Shown here: in pieces, positions 33,654 to 45,902 of the stretch
How the letters are laid out: the number at the start of each line of letters is the position of its first letter
Position numbering within the stretch: the first letter of the stretch is position 1
NCBI GenBank assembly: GCA_028554795.2
Contig: CM068827.1
Coordinates: forward strand, 144,615,751 to 144,679,750
Reading direction: 5' to 3'
Length of the DNA stretch: 64,000 nt
From: Sinohyriopsis cumingii
Taxonomy: Eukaryota > Mollusca > Bivalvia > Unionida > Unionidae
Position numbers and translations under genes: made by a program
The notes under the pieces: generated by a model
The model's input: only the letters and a program-made list of their open reading frames with translations
Databases searched by the model: none
What the model was told of the DNA's origin: nothing

Positions 33654-34091
33654 TCACATATCTAAGGCGCTACGTGACACTACCATCGTCGAGCAGGAGT
33701 CCTTCTTGTCCTCGATGAAGTCGACAAATATCCAACCATGAAAAATGGAATACGAGCAGAGTGCCACGAGGCATATACGTTGATTGTAATAAGTGGCAAA
33801 CAACAAACTAATACTGCGAAAGAGCTGATGCTCGTAGAGGAGATCATGACAAAATATCGTTAGGAACTCATCATACGTTGTATGTTGTCCATTAAAAGGA
33901 TCCAAATCTGGAGCTCCTTCTGATTCGAGATCAATACACATCGCAATACACATTTTCAATATCCACCAGCGCAGTGGAAACCGCGGGAAAGCAAAAACAC
34001 AATGTGTTTTCAAAGTTAGTAAACTAAAGTGCATGATAGGTGCCTCAATCGACTGACAAGATTTGTTGAAAAAACTTACTTTGACACGCAC
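33654..34091 (-). other. Open frame of 146 codons, not recognised
   Basis: A minus-strand frame of fairly protein-like composition (MHFSLLTLKTHCVFAFPRF early; DPFNGQHTTYDEFLTIFCHD in the middle). It carries no motif I can name, no convincing start context and no neighbours that help. A second unremarkable frame follows at 33299-33634. Either could be an exon fragment or chance. Confidence 0.2.
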
Positions 34092-34700
34092 ACTAGTAAC
34101 ACAACTACAAACAAAGCTGCACAGTGGGAATCACCAGAGGCATACAAGTATCGACAATAAAGTATCCGGTGCACATCTCAACCATAATACTACGATATTT
34201 ATAAACACAAAACTAATTTCAATGTTTAATGTTGAGCTATGAAATCAGTGAAACGGCAGTACAATATAAAGCTCACAAGGTATGTTGCAAAGATAATTAC
34301 CACGATCAGTGCTGACTCACCAAGGCCAAGCAAAGAGCTATTATTTTATAAAAATGAATATGCTTTTGATCAAATAAACGCCATCCTAAATCGAACGCAA
34401 AAGCGTAACTGCATGCTTGTCATAAGATGACCGAAATACATCGACACGGTCTTCTAGAAGTGACAATTTGATAGTTTATTGACCACTCATTACCAGTGTA
34501 TATCTCAGGTGGTCTTCATTTTCTCATAAGAACCACATTTTTCACAAAGTAACAAACTGAGACTTGTGTGGTTTCAGTTTCACTAATAACCCTCTAGAAC
34601 AAACAGGATATCTCATGATCTAATTCTTGTTGCTGTTCGACAACAAGTGATTGTGTTTTGTCACCCTTCTCGGAATAGAGACAATGAGAAGTAAAAGGAG
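34092..34700. other. Non-coding stretch, nothing recognised
   Basis: AT-rich unique sequence between the unrecognised open frame and the LINE 3' end. Confidence 0.4.
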
Positions 34701-34704
34701 GATT

Positions 34705-36130
34705 ACCAGTAATAATAATAATAATAATAATGAAGACGTTGTGCAGCTTCTAATCTTTAGAAGCTCTAAGCGCTTTACAACATCAGACAACACCTATAAC
34801 ATAAAAAACACATATAATGATATGACCACAAAACACAAACATCATGAAACTAGAAAACATAAAAAAACATGCTGAAAATATTTAAGGTAGAAAACATTAG
34901 TAAGTCTTTAAGTTTGTTCTTGCAGTCGAAATAAGTGAGTTTCAAGAGCACTCTTGAATTACTGTGTCTTTGTGTCTAAGTTCAGTGGGCAATTCATTCC
35001 ACGTTGCTGGGCCCTGGTATGCAAAAGAACGTTGTCCATATGACTTTGTTTTCATAGCAGGAATAATGAGTATACGATTGTCAGAAGAGGAGCGTAAGTA
35101 TCTTGCTGGTGTGTACACATGGGTAAGGTCGGATAGGTATGTTGGACTGGAGTCCGTCAGTGAAACGTAGCACAGAGAAAAAAATTTGTGTTTGATTCTG
35201 GATCGAATGGATAGCCAGTGTAGGGTACAAAGCAGCGGGGAGGTGTGCTCTGATCGTGGTACTCTAATGATAGTCCGATCAGCTGTGATTTGAACGTTTT
35301 GAAGTTTCTGGAGTAGATATTGAGATGGACCAGACATAACTGAGTTACAATTGTACAGTCTTGAAAGTACTAATGAACACACAATTGTTCTAGTGGCATC
35401 AACTAAAACATATTTACGAACGGAGCTGATGCGTCTCAGCTCAAGATATGCAGCCTTGCATATGTTCATGACATGTTGGTGCAATGTGAGAGTACTGTCC
35501 AGAGTAACACCTAGGTTTCGTACTGATTGACTGTGTAAATTTAATGTTGGTGTTGCTGATATTTATTGTTTGAGGTAAAGGATGTGAATGAGAAAGTCTT
35601 TGTGTTGTGATCAGAATGGCCTCAGATTTATCATCATTCATCTGCAGCTTGTTACATGTCATCAGTAGTTTCACATCAGAAATGCACCTCTCTACACCTT
35701 GGATGGTAGCATCAACTTCAGTTGGGTGGCTAGATTTGTATATTTGGGTGTCATCAGCGTACAACTGGTGAGACACTGGATGATGATCTATGACACTTGA
35801 GAGCGGCTGAGTGCACACAATGAAGAGAACAGGTCCAAGAACAGACCCCTGTGGAACACCACAACATAGATCAACTGGGCTGGAGTGTATTCCATTTGCA
35901 GACACAATTTGTGTCCTGTTGACCAAGTCGGACTCGAACCACAGTAAGGGTGCATCATGAATGCCAAATACATGCTGGAGGCGGTGAAGTTATATATCAT
36001 GGTCTATTGTGTCAAATGGTGCAGACAAATCAAGGAGGGTGAGGACTGTAATCTTTCCGCTATCCAAAGCAGAGAGAATGTCATTACCTCTTTACTGATC
36101 TATAGTAGGTGCAAAAGTGACATCATCAAA
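34705..36130 (-). mobile_element. CR1/L2-like LINE, 5'-truncated, with reverse transcriptase core and C-terminus
   Basis: Seen on the minus strand: RT motif A region LLDLSAPFDTIDH (near 36.03 kb), motif B GVPQGSVLGPVLF (about 35822-35860) and motif C YADDTQIY (about 35738-35761). Then come the post-RT region and a C-terminus with DLTHVYTPARYLRSSS, TKSYGQRSFAY and GPATWNELP. Known: this C-terminal series and a 3' end with aagcgctt plus a short microsatellite, here (att)n at about 34709-34731 read on the minus strand, are typical of CR1/L2-type LINEs. Damage: an in-frame TAA at 35991-35993 between motifs A and B, and a frame change near 35520 between KFTQS and the following LHQHVMNICK block. 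No endonuclease domain is present, so the copy is truncated at about 36130. Confidence 0.85.
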
Positions 36131-36139
36131 AGAATAAGT

Positions 36140-36510
36140 AATAAATGTGTCAGCTAAAGAATAATTTCTTGTCCAACATGATTCTTAATACTTTTTTTGC
36201 CATAGCTCTGGTAACTACACAAGCGTCATACAAATCAGGGTTTTTACTCTTAATACTAGGATTAATGTTTTGATTCAAACAGGGCCTGCCAGTTCCAAGT
36301 GGATTAACAACCATCGTATCTCTAGCTAGGCTATTGCTCAGCAATAAACGAATACCCTCGATTGGTAATGAAGATAATGCTCCAACAGTCGTTGGTCCTG
36401 AGACTAAGTCTGATGCCAAAGTTACATAATGGTACGGACCATTAGCAAAGCCGCATTTTACTCCATGAATAACAACACTTTCACTAGAAGACTTCTAAGG
36501 TAAAGGCAAA
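36140..36510 (-). mobile_element. Ty3/Gypsy LTR-retrotransposon scrap (protease region of pol)
   Basis: The minus strand reads VSGPTTVGALSSLPIEGIRL, then NSLARDTMVVNPL, then YDACVVTRAMAKK, with a likely start of the same region (HGVKCGFANGPYH) just upstream. Known: the pattern V-G----LP--G---LLGND-A---VVV-P followed by CAVTRAM is typical of the end of the protease region in metazoan Ty3/Gypsy pol. No reverse transcriptase, integrase or paired LTRs are seen next to it. It is a short, broken fossil. Confidence 0.65.
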
Positions 36511-36519
36511 GTAATTGAT

Positions 36520-37030
36520 AGCTAAAGACTCTCTGAAGCTCTGCTTCTCTTAATATTTTAATAGGGCAGAATCACCAATAAAACCTTTAGACATGGAATG
36601 GTTGTAATTTTCCACAATAGAACCAGACTGGGGTTTGTTTGGCCCAACCAATGTATTGTCTCTTTAAATAAGAGCGTTTGGAACAGCTCTGTATTTATTC
36701 TGTTGCTTTTATTTTAAACCTTTAGCAACAAGAAATGATGTGCTTTCTTTTTATAACAAGTGCACTTAAGAAGAGATAAGGATTTCGTATCAGTTGTATC
36801 AGATTTTCGATTTATAAAAGTTGAGCCAAATTAAGATTTAGAAGTACTCATATGAGACTGAAATGATATTGTTTCCCCCCCAAAAAAACAAAAACAAGCT
36901 GCTGAGAGTAAGCCTAACTGACACATAAAACTTTGTGAGTCAAGGAATAATCATCAGCCATGTGGGCAGAATTTTCCAAAGTTTTAAGGTAGGTCTTGAC
37001 ATTTCTATGATGCAATTCTTGAACTCTTCA
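36520..37030. other. Non-coding stretch; may hold more of the decayed retrotransposon
   Basis: A short zinc-knuckle-like scrap may be present on the minus strand near 36.6 kb, but it is too weak to call. Nothing else is recognised. Confidence 0.25.
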
Positions 37031-37035
37031 ATAAA

Positions 37036-37348
37036 GATGAAAACTGCTGCTGTGGCCTAGTGGTTAGAGCGTCCGCCTCGGATTCAGGAGGTCGTGGGTC
37101 CGATCCCCGGCCGAGTCATACCAAAGACTTACAAAAATGGTACTAACATCTGCCTCGCTTGGCTCTCAGCATTAAGAGGTTAGTGTTAGGACTGGTTGGC
37201 CTGGTGTCAGGATAATGTGACTGGGTGGGACATCATGCTACATGTCTGCGGCATGATGCCTCAGTGCTAGACACCACTATAAACTGTCACATTGCAGACA
37301 TCGTAGCGATATGACTGAAAAATTGTTAAAGCTACGTTAAAAATCAGA
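37036..37348 (+). repeat. tRNA-headed SINE, family A (copy 3)
   Basis: The head has gtggcctagtggttagagcg and gggtccgatccccgg. The body has ggactggttggcctggtgtc and gtgactgggtgggacatcat, and the tail ends in acgttaaaaatcagaac. It is the best-preserved of the three copies and differs from the others mainly in the tail. Confidence 0.85.
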
Positions 37349-37349
37349 A

Positions 37350-40135
37350 CAAAAAAAACCCGCCAACAAACCACACACACAACAAATACGAATATTCTGA
37401 GGTTATCATAATGTTGAACAACCTTCTTGGCTGAGTACGACCTATCAAAAAGTTGTTCTTTTTCCTTTGCCAATTAGACATGGATTTGTCCAGTTTTTTT
37501 CCAAAAATGCCCTACCCTTTATCGATGTATCTCAGGTAACAACGTATAACCCTTTAAGATAAATTGCTTAACCACATCATAATTATCATCACTCTTTTGT
37601 ATCGACAGTGAAATATAGACTTCACAAGTTCTGCCAATCAGTATAGTTTGCATCAATAAAGTCTAATGCTCTCTTGGCCAATTCAAGTTTTCAGGAATTT
37701 TCTATAAAAAAAGAGAAGAAAGTATTTATTTAATCTTTCATACAAAGGGGCATTAACCTAATATTATTGGTAACATCAAAACCTGAACTTGTGTATAAAG
37801 CGGGTGTGTGTGTGTGTCGTATTCTGCCTGCCAGTTCTCATTCTTTTAATCTCTATTGCATTTCTCTTTCTTCTCTCTGCATATGCATTTTGTATTTCGC
37901 TCCCGTCACTTTTTCTCTCTCTATTTGCCTCTCCCTTTCTTCTTTCTCTGCATTTGTATTTATCTTTGTTCTTTTGTCTCTGCTATTCCATTTTCTTTCT
38001 TTGCAAATGCCTCTCCTTTTGTCTTTCTGAATTTTCATTTATTTCTTCTCTCTCTCTGCTTTTGCTTCTCCTCTTTTTGTTACTGAATTTTCATTTCCGT
38101 AATTTCTTTCTGAAGCTAAACTTTTCTTAATTCCCATTACATCTGGTTTTGAACTTTAATTCCTTAAATTTCCTATCAAAACCAGAAACATGCTTCCTAA
38201 TCTAACCGAAAGCATTATCATCCCAATTTGTTATCCACCAAATACTGAATCAAAAGATTCTTTATCTCTTGCTTTGATAAAATCATTCTGCTTCAGACAG
38301 TCCAAATTTTCTGATAACCTTAAGTAAATCCTTCTTTTTCATAGACTTTAACCCCTTTTGAAACAAAGTTCTCTACATTGCATGACGTTGTGAATGGTTA
38401 CTGGTTTTAATTTTAAAAAATCCAAATGTGTGAAATTAAATTCTTTGCAAGAGACAATAAAAATTTCGAAACAATCCCAATTTAAATTTTAAAGAATTGT
38501 TTTGATATCTCTGAAATGTTTTAAAGCAGCTCGGATCCTAGATAAGCTCCCAATGTATGTTAAGACTCTAGGTCCTAAAATATGTATTAGAAAGAGGCAA
38601 AACCAACAAGTTTAGTAAAAGCAGCAAAAATATTTTCTAAATGGTAGAAAGTGCAACTTAACTAGACACTTAAAAGTGTTGTGAATTAAATCCCATAAGT
38701 CCAAAAGAATATTATATTCTGAATGAATTCCAATAGTCTTGAATGCCCGGATTTACCAGTGGTCTTTAATATCATGGTGTATCAAAACTCTTGGATATCT
38801 TGATATCCAAATAGCCTTGGATGTCCTGATATACCACAATAGTTCACTTCAGTATGCTTTTGAATATGTTTACAATAGTCCCAAATTCTAAATTAGTAGA
38901 ACGTAATTGAGCACTTCGTAATTCCAATGAATAATTTAGATAAATAATTCATCTCAGACAATATCTGAACATTTGTAAATGATTCCACAAACTGATCTTA
39001 AAACAGGAATAAATACCTTGCTTCCCTTTATATTAGTCGCTATTTGATCCCTATTTGATCAAAAGAATTTTCTGGAAAACTTAGCATTTTCATGGAAAAT
39101 TCCACTTACCCTTGAACTCATATTCTAGTAAATATCTTGTTTACCACGTATAAGCATGACAAAGTCAGGTATGCAAAACATGTATCTACAACCCTCAATC
39201 ATGGACGAAAGTCAGCACACAATGTTTCGTACAACACAGATCCGGCGATATCCGCATTATCTTTGAAAAATATACCGTCACTTGTTGATTATATTTCAAT
39301 TTATTGTAAATTAAGGAGTATTCCTTATTATATATAATGAATTTCTTTTATTATATACTGCAATGTAATCACAACCATAAACTATAAATACGTCCTCTGC
39401 ATACTAGGATTATATAGAAATTGGAGACTTTGTCAAGGTAAACATGGAAGTGGCCACTTTTCATATATTCACGCTGGATTTTGCGACGAAGTTCTTACCT
39501 ATACAGAAAGTGTTGTCAGAGTCCACGAGATGTTCCTAATAGCGTCTTGTAAGTCACAGTGGACCGTCGTAACTCACCGGCAAAGATGCCAACGCACCTA
39601 CATCAATCTTGCAACGCACTGGTGACGATATAAATGGCGGAAACGGAAAGAAGAACAATATAAAGGGTATTTGATTGGATTGTTTGTTTCAGTAATATAA
39701 AGATACTGTTCCTGCTACTGGTAATAATCACACATAATCTATATAAGTTGAACATTTAAACTTTTAATGTCCCTTATAATTCATGCCTCAGGGTGTTTGC
39801 TGTAAAAATGATTGTAATGTGACATCTTGGACTGGTTTAAAGGATATTTTTCATTTTTATATATGAAAAGCGTGAAATTGGTTGTAATGATTGTTGTTGA
39901 AATAAACATTTTACGGTCAGAAGTTGACGTGTCTGGCTCTTCAATAATATTATACGTGATTTGAAGAAATAAACATGCAATGTAGTGCATGGAATTAAAG
40001 AAAAACAACATCTGCGCAATATAAACAGAAACATTCCTTACGGAAACAATCATTTTTACACACTAATTTATCCCCCATTTTAAAGCGTGAACAATTCGCT
40101 AAGCAGGACTTGTTTTGCATATTGGAAATATGTAC
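37350..40135. other. Non-coding stretch with a C/T-rich low-complexity core
   Basis: Between 37840 and 38100 the plus strand is dominated by ttctct and tttctt strings, which create overlapping F/L/S-rich frames and lysine-rich antisense frames without meaning. Near 38770-38850 the strings tatcatggtgtatcaaaact and ggatatcttgatatccaa form a small imperfect repeat. No gene is supported. Confidence 0.4.
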
Positions 40136-40139
40136 TGCG

Positions 40140-40360
40140 TTATTTCCACGTAAAAATGAGATCCCATGTAAGTCAATATTTCCACGGTAAAAAATGAGAT
40201 ATGATCCGACAGAAGTCAATATTACCACAGTTAAAATGATTTATGATCCCTCAGAAGTCTGTATTTCCACAGTACAAAATGAGATGTCATCCCACAGAAG
40301 TCACAATTTCCTGGCTAAAAATGAGATGTGATCCCTTGAGAAGTCAATATTTCGACAGAA
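40140..40360 (+). repeat. Degenerate tandem repeat, ~47-bp unit, about five copies
   Basis: Each unit has an atttccac block, an aaaaatgagat block, then tgatccc and agaagtca. Spacing is about 45-49 bases, and the copies are visibly diverged, so the array is old. Confidence 0.65.
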
Positions 40361-40596
40361 CAATTTTAAGTTACCCAGTCAGCATGTAAATCATGCAAAA
40401 TATTTCTTTTTGAGAAACGGATGTATAGGACAGCACCAAATTAACTAACAATTATGAATTTATTGCAAAAGTAAACATTACGGCACCTCCTCCGTCAACG
40501 GCGATAAGTTTAATCCTATATGTCTTTGCTAGTAAAGGCATCTCGTACTATACTAAATTAGATTAATTGCTGCTAAAATGGAAATGACTTCACCAA

Positions 40597-40600
40597 TGAA

Positions 40601-40651
<51 letters not shown>

Positions 40652-40675
40652 AAAAGGCTCTGTGTCTTTTTCCAA

Positions 40676-40714
<39 letters not shown>

Positions 40715-40725
40715 GGCTCTGTGTC
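40597..40725. repeat. (AATA)n microsatellite, split by a duplicated ggctctgtgtc block
   Basis: Two AATA runs, each followed by aaggctctgtgtc, indicate that a run plus its flank has been duplicated. Confidence 0.9.
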
Positions 40726-40929
40726 ATTTGTTCCTGATGACTATTTATTGCTGCGTAAACGTTCCGGCTAAAAAGGAGGAAATAATAGCATTATTTCTAA
40801 TTAAAAGATTTGGAATAATCGGTTCATTTTTGTTATATTTTAGTTTCAAGTTTTTTTTTTATAGCGCTCTGCATCATCTACGAGACAAGGTCACGTGGAC
40901 GTAATGCTGCCCTGTTTGATTGTGAATTT

Positions 40930-43560
40930 GGTATCTTTAAAGGTATGTCTGTCAGTGACGTTACTGATTAATTCGTCTTGGATATGGTATTTTTAAAGGT
41001 ACGTTTGTTAGAGAAGTTAATGAGTAATTCGTCGTGGAGATTACACCTTAAAGGCATGTCTATCAAAGTTTTTACTGAATAATTAGTCTTGGAGATGGCA
41101 TCGTTAAAGGCACGTCTGTCAGAGACGTTACTAGGTAATTCGTCTTGGAGTTGGAGTCTTTAAAGGCATGTCTGCGAGAGACGTTACTGCGTAATTCGTC
41201 TTGGAGTTGGCGTCTTTAAAGGCATGTCTGTCAGAGACGGTACTGAGTAATTGGTCTTGGAGATGGGATCTTTAAAGTCGTGTCTGTCAGATGTTTTTAC
41301 TAAGTAATTCGTCTAGGAGATGGCATCCTTAAAGGCATGGCTGTCAGAGATGTAACTGAGCAATTCGTCTTGGATATGGCATCATTAAAGGTATGTCTGT
41401 CAGATGTTTTAACTGAGTAATTCGTCTTGGAGATTGCATCGTTACAGGTACGTCTGTCAGAGAAGTTATTGGGTAATTCGTCTTGGAGATGGCATCTTTA
41501 AAGGCATGTCTGCGAGAGACATTACTGAGTACGTCGTCGTGGAGATGGCATCTTTAAAGGCATGTCTATCAGTTACTGAGTAATTTGTCTTGGAGATGGC
41601 ATCTTTAAAGGCATGTCTGCAAGATACGTTACTGAGTAATTTGTCGTTGAGATGGTATCTTTACAGGTATGTTTGTCAGAGACGTTACTGAGTAATTAGA
41701 CTTGGGGATGGCATCATTAAAAGCATGTCTGTAAGAGACGTTCCTGCGTAATTCGTCTTGGAGATGGTATCTTAAAAGGCATGTCTGTGAGAAACGTTAC
41801 TGAGCAATTTGGCAAGGAAATGACATCTTTAAGGGCATGTCTGTGAAAGCCATTATTGAGTAAGTCGGTATGGTAATGAAAACTTTAACGGCATGTTTGC
41901 CAGATACGTTACTGATTAATTCCTCTTGGAGATGGCATCGTTAAAGACAAACAAAAAGAGAAACGTTAATGGGTAATTCGTCTTGGAGATGGAATCTTTA
42001 AAGGCATGTCTGTGAGAAACGTTACTGATTAATTCGTCTCGGAGATGGCATTCTTAAAGGAATATCTGTGAGAGATGTTACTGAGTAATTCGTCTTGGAG
42101 ATGGTATCATTAAATTCATATCTGTGAGAGACGTTACTGAATAATTCATCTTGGAGATGGCATCTTTAAAGGCATATCTGTGAGAGACGTTACTATGAAA
42201 TTCATCTTGGGGATGACATCTTTAAAGGCATATTTGTCAAAGACGTTAATGAGTAATTCCTCTTAGAGATGGCATGTTTAAAGGCATGTCTTTGAGAGAC
42301 GTTACTGAGTAATTCGTCTCGTAGATGGGATGTTTAAAAGCATGTCTGCAAGAGATTTTACTGAGTAATTCGTTTTGGATATGGCATCTTTAAAGGCATG
42401 TCTTTGAGACACGTTACTGAGTAATTCGTCTTGTAGATGGCATCTTTAAAGGCATGTCTGTCAGAAACGTTATTAGGTAATTTCTGTTGGAGATGGCATC
42501 TTTAAAGGCATATCTGTCAGATGTTTATACTGGAAAGGCATGTCTGTCAGAGACGTAACTGAGTAATTCGTCTTGGAGATGGCATCATTAAAGATATGTC
42601 TGTCGGAAGTTTTTACTGAGTAATTCGTCTTGGAGATTGCTACTTTACAGTTATGTCTGTCAGAGACGTTATTGAGCAATTCGTCTTGGAGATGGCATCT
42701 TTAATGGCTTTCTGTGGCAGACATTACTGAATAATTCGTCTTGGAGATTGCATCTTTAATGGTATGTCTATCAGAGACGTTACTGAGTAATTCGTCTTGG
42801 AGATGACATCTTTACAGGTATGTCTGTCACAAACGTTATTGACGAGAGATGACATCTTTAAAGGCATGTTTGTCAGAGACGTTACTGAGTAATTCGTCTT
42901 GGAGATGGCATCTTTACAGGTATGTCTGTCAGAGACGCTATTGTGTAATGCGTCCTGGAGATGGCATCTTTAAAGGTATGTCTGTTAGTTACTGAGTAAT
43001 TCGTCTTAGAGTTGGTATCCTTAAAAATATGTCTGTCAGTTAATGAGTAATTCGTCTTAGAGATGGCATCTTTTAAGGCATGTCTGTAAGAGACGTTACT
43101 GAGTACTTCGTCGTGAAGATTGCATCTTTACAAGTATGTCTGTCAGAGAAGTCATTGAGTAATTCGTCTTAGAGATGGCATCTTTAAAGGCATGTCTGCA
43201 AGAAACGTTACTGAGTACTTCGTCGTGGAGACTGCATCTTTACATGTATGTCTGTCAGAGAAGTTATTGAGTAATTCGTCATGGAGATGGCATCTTTAAA
43301 GGCATATCTATCAGTTACTGAGTAATTTGTCTTGGAAATGGTATCTTTAACAGCCTGTCTGTTAGAGATGTTACCGGGTAATTCATCTTGGAGATGGCAT
43401 CTTTAAGGTCTATCTGTGAAATGTGTTCCTGAATAATTTAGCTTGAAGATGGTATATTTAAGGGCCTATTTGAGACGTTACTGAGTAATATGGCTAGGAA
43501 ATGGTATATTTAAGGCTTATCTGCCAGATGTTTTACTGAGTAATTATGCTTGTAGAGGGA
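40930..43560 (+). repeat. Minisatellite, ~56-bp unit, about 45 copies (~2.6 kb)
   Basis: Unit in order: gagtaattcgtcttggagat, ggcatctttaaaggcatgtc, tgtcagagacgttact. Copies vary by point changes and a few short deletions, with the best conservation in the central and right-centre parts and decay at both ends. The unit is not a multiple of three and frames are broken in every copy, so it is non-coding. No unique spacers are present. Confidence 0.95.
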
Positions 43561-43634
43561 AACGTCTTGACCCAAATTTTGCTATCGAGACGCGTAAGCT
43601 AGCATTTTTACATTCCGGAATTTCTAACCTGTTA

Positions 43635-43636
<2 letters not shown>

Positions 43637-43692
<56 letters not shown>
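43637..43692. repeat. (GA)n microsatellite
   Basis: About 55 bp of perfect GA, directly downstream of the minisatellite's decayed end. Confidence 0.95.
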
Positions 43693-43693
<1 letters not shown>

Positions 43694-43699
43694 TAAATG

Positions 43700-44125
43700 T
43701 TCAATTTGCTGTAAATTAAATTGATCCTATATGCAAAGTTGTTAATTCTATCCTAATATTTTGTCTTTAATGATATTAAAGAACAAAAAACAACATAAGA
43801 AACGTACAAAATGAAATAATACCAATTAACATCCAACACGTTGCTTGTGAGAAAAGAAGAAAGAAAAGAAGCCAATCTGATTAAAATAAGATCTCCACCG
43901 TCCTTTGTGAAGATCTGACAGCGACCGATAGTGGTCATGTTCTGGTGATCTTTGTGTTAGCCAATGGAAATGCAGCTTTCTGAAATTTGATAGTGAATCA
44001 ACTCGATAGGCACACACTGATGCTCTTCAGCTATACTGCACAGTCTCCCAAACGCGAAGATATAAGGCTTCATCTGATTGGTTGACAAAATTAGCGATCA
44101 TGATAATAACACAGGTCACCAGAAC
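43700..44125. other. Non-coding stretch between two tandem arrays
   Basis: AT-rich unique sequence. Two overlapping minus-strand frames lack motifs. Confidence 0.4.
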
Positions 44126-44128
44126 ATG

Positions 44129-44555
44129 ACATTTACAAAGTGGCCACATAGACCATACCTTGACAAAGTGGCCACATAGACCATACCTTGACAAAGTGGC
44201 CACATAGACCATACATTGACAAAGTGGCCACATAGACCATACATTGACAAAGTGGCCACATAGACCATACCTTGACAAAGTTGCCACATAGACCATACAT
44301 TGTCAAAGTTGCCACATAGACCATACCTTGACAAAGTGTCCACATAGACCATACCTTGACAAAGTGGCCACATAGACCATACATTGACAAAGTGGCTACA
44401 TAAGACCATACATTGACAAAGTCGCCATATATACTAGGTGATAACAAAGTGGCCACATGGACTGTATGATAACAAAGTAGCCATATAGACTATATGATAA
44501 TAAACTGGTCATATATACTACTGTACATTGACAAAGTGGCCGTATAGACTATACG
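44129..44555 (-). repeat. Minisatellite, ~28-bp unit, about 15 copies
   Basis: Unit ttgacaaagtggccacatag plus accatacc. The first 11 or so copies keep exact 28-base spacing, and the last four are diverged. Because 28 is not a multiple of three, the array reads as one repeating peptide cycling through all three frames on the minus strand. That explains the three overlapping open frames there, which are not genes. Confidence 0.95.
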
Positions 44556-44559
44556 ATGT

Positions 44560-45050
44560 TGTAAGTGGTCAGCTAACATCGCTATGAATAAGCATTACCT
44601 TCTTCAGAATCGGATATCTACGCTCAAACGTTTTCATTTAAAAACAAATAAAAAGTACCTATTGAAGCATAGAGATTGCAGTAGTGCGCAGAAAAAGGAG
44701 AAACCCTAAAAGCGCAGCATAAGATGAAATATACATTTATATTCCCATGAAAAAATGATAACAGCATTAAATTCGTATATTATCTGTTAAACGAGATTTC
44801 AGCTAATTCACCAGTTACCTCAGTACTCGTCTCTATAATCCTTGCATTATTTTCTTTTAGAATGTCTGAGGTAATCACCACCATTTTTAACCACTATTCA
44901 ACACTGAGTTGAAATACACATAAAATCTAGGAATTCGAATTTAAATCAATATCTTAAATTAACCAACTAGTTCTGAATTTTCAATTAAAAATAAAGCCGC
45001 TTCATATCGTCTGACAGGCATTTGTTAGGTCATTCTCGAAGTGCTTGTTT
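44560..45050. other. Non-coding stretch, probably 3' flank of the spliced gene
   Basis: AT-rich unique sequence downstream of the stop codon at 45057-45059 on the minus strand. It could include the 3' UTR. No clear polyadenylation signal could be fixed. Confidence 0.4.
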
Positions 45051-45056
45051 CCTTGA

Positions 45057-45853
45057 CTACTGCATGATCTCGACTTCCTCATGCATTTTTTTGCGCATGT
45101 TGTCCTTGTATGGTACAAGCCAAGGGCGACTTATGTAAGTCAGAAATGGGCTCTGAAAGAAAAGCGAGATAGAATCAGTTTTTTTCTTTATAATAGAAAT
45201 GACTTCATGTCAAATAATATTACATTTTTATCACTTGTATAGCAATTCTCTTGAATTTGTCACTAAGTGAGTACATATACACTAAATCAAATATATTTAA
45301 AATTTTCAAATTATATAACATTGAAATAATTTTAAAAAATTAACACATTTTATAATTACATTTAACAACTTTGGGTTTGATTTGGCCAATGGATATTAAA
45401 TACGTACGTTGATTGTTGCAAGTTTTCTTTTTGATCAGGAAGGATTAAGCCAATATTCCACAATAATCTTTACATGTTGAACGAAAAAAAAGGAAAACGT
45501 ATTTACAGTGAATATTCAACATTCTGACTTGTTAAAAACCAGATATTATGAAATAATTGCGGTGGTAGTCAAAACACCTTAGAAGGGCAGTTGAACATGG
45601 GTTGCTAATGTTCTTCCATCTCAGAAAGAGGCACTTCGTTTTATCTACATGGCACCTGTATCAAACATTGCGAGAACAGTGATTAACCTGACACCAAAGA
45701 CAAACGTGGACTCGTTTGAGAATGTATTTTTGAAAATATCAATTACTACTATAAAATTGGCAAAGTTTAGTTTGATTTTAAGTCTTATTTGCTTGCATTG
45801 TGCCAATAAGCAGTAATTTTCTGTATAGAAAAGCAGTAAATACAATTGAAATA

Positions 45854-45902
<49 letters not shown>

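Noticed and set aside
33654-34091. Bcl-2-like protein
   Set aside because: A few aromatic and tryptophan positions looked suggestive, but no BH1 or BH2 motif can be aligned convincingly.
37767-38130. F/L/S-rich plus-strand frames and a K/R/E-rich antisense frame
   Set aside because: A C/T-rich low-complexity tract explains both.
44027-44456. Three overlapping minus-strand open frames encoding repeating peptides
   Set aside because: They are a by-product of the 28-bp tandem unit lacking stops on that strand.
40930-44555. Tandem arrays that superficially resemble CRISPR arrays
   Set aside because: Units follow each other without unique spacers, vary by point changes, and the genome is eukaryotic. 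They are minisatellites.
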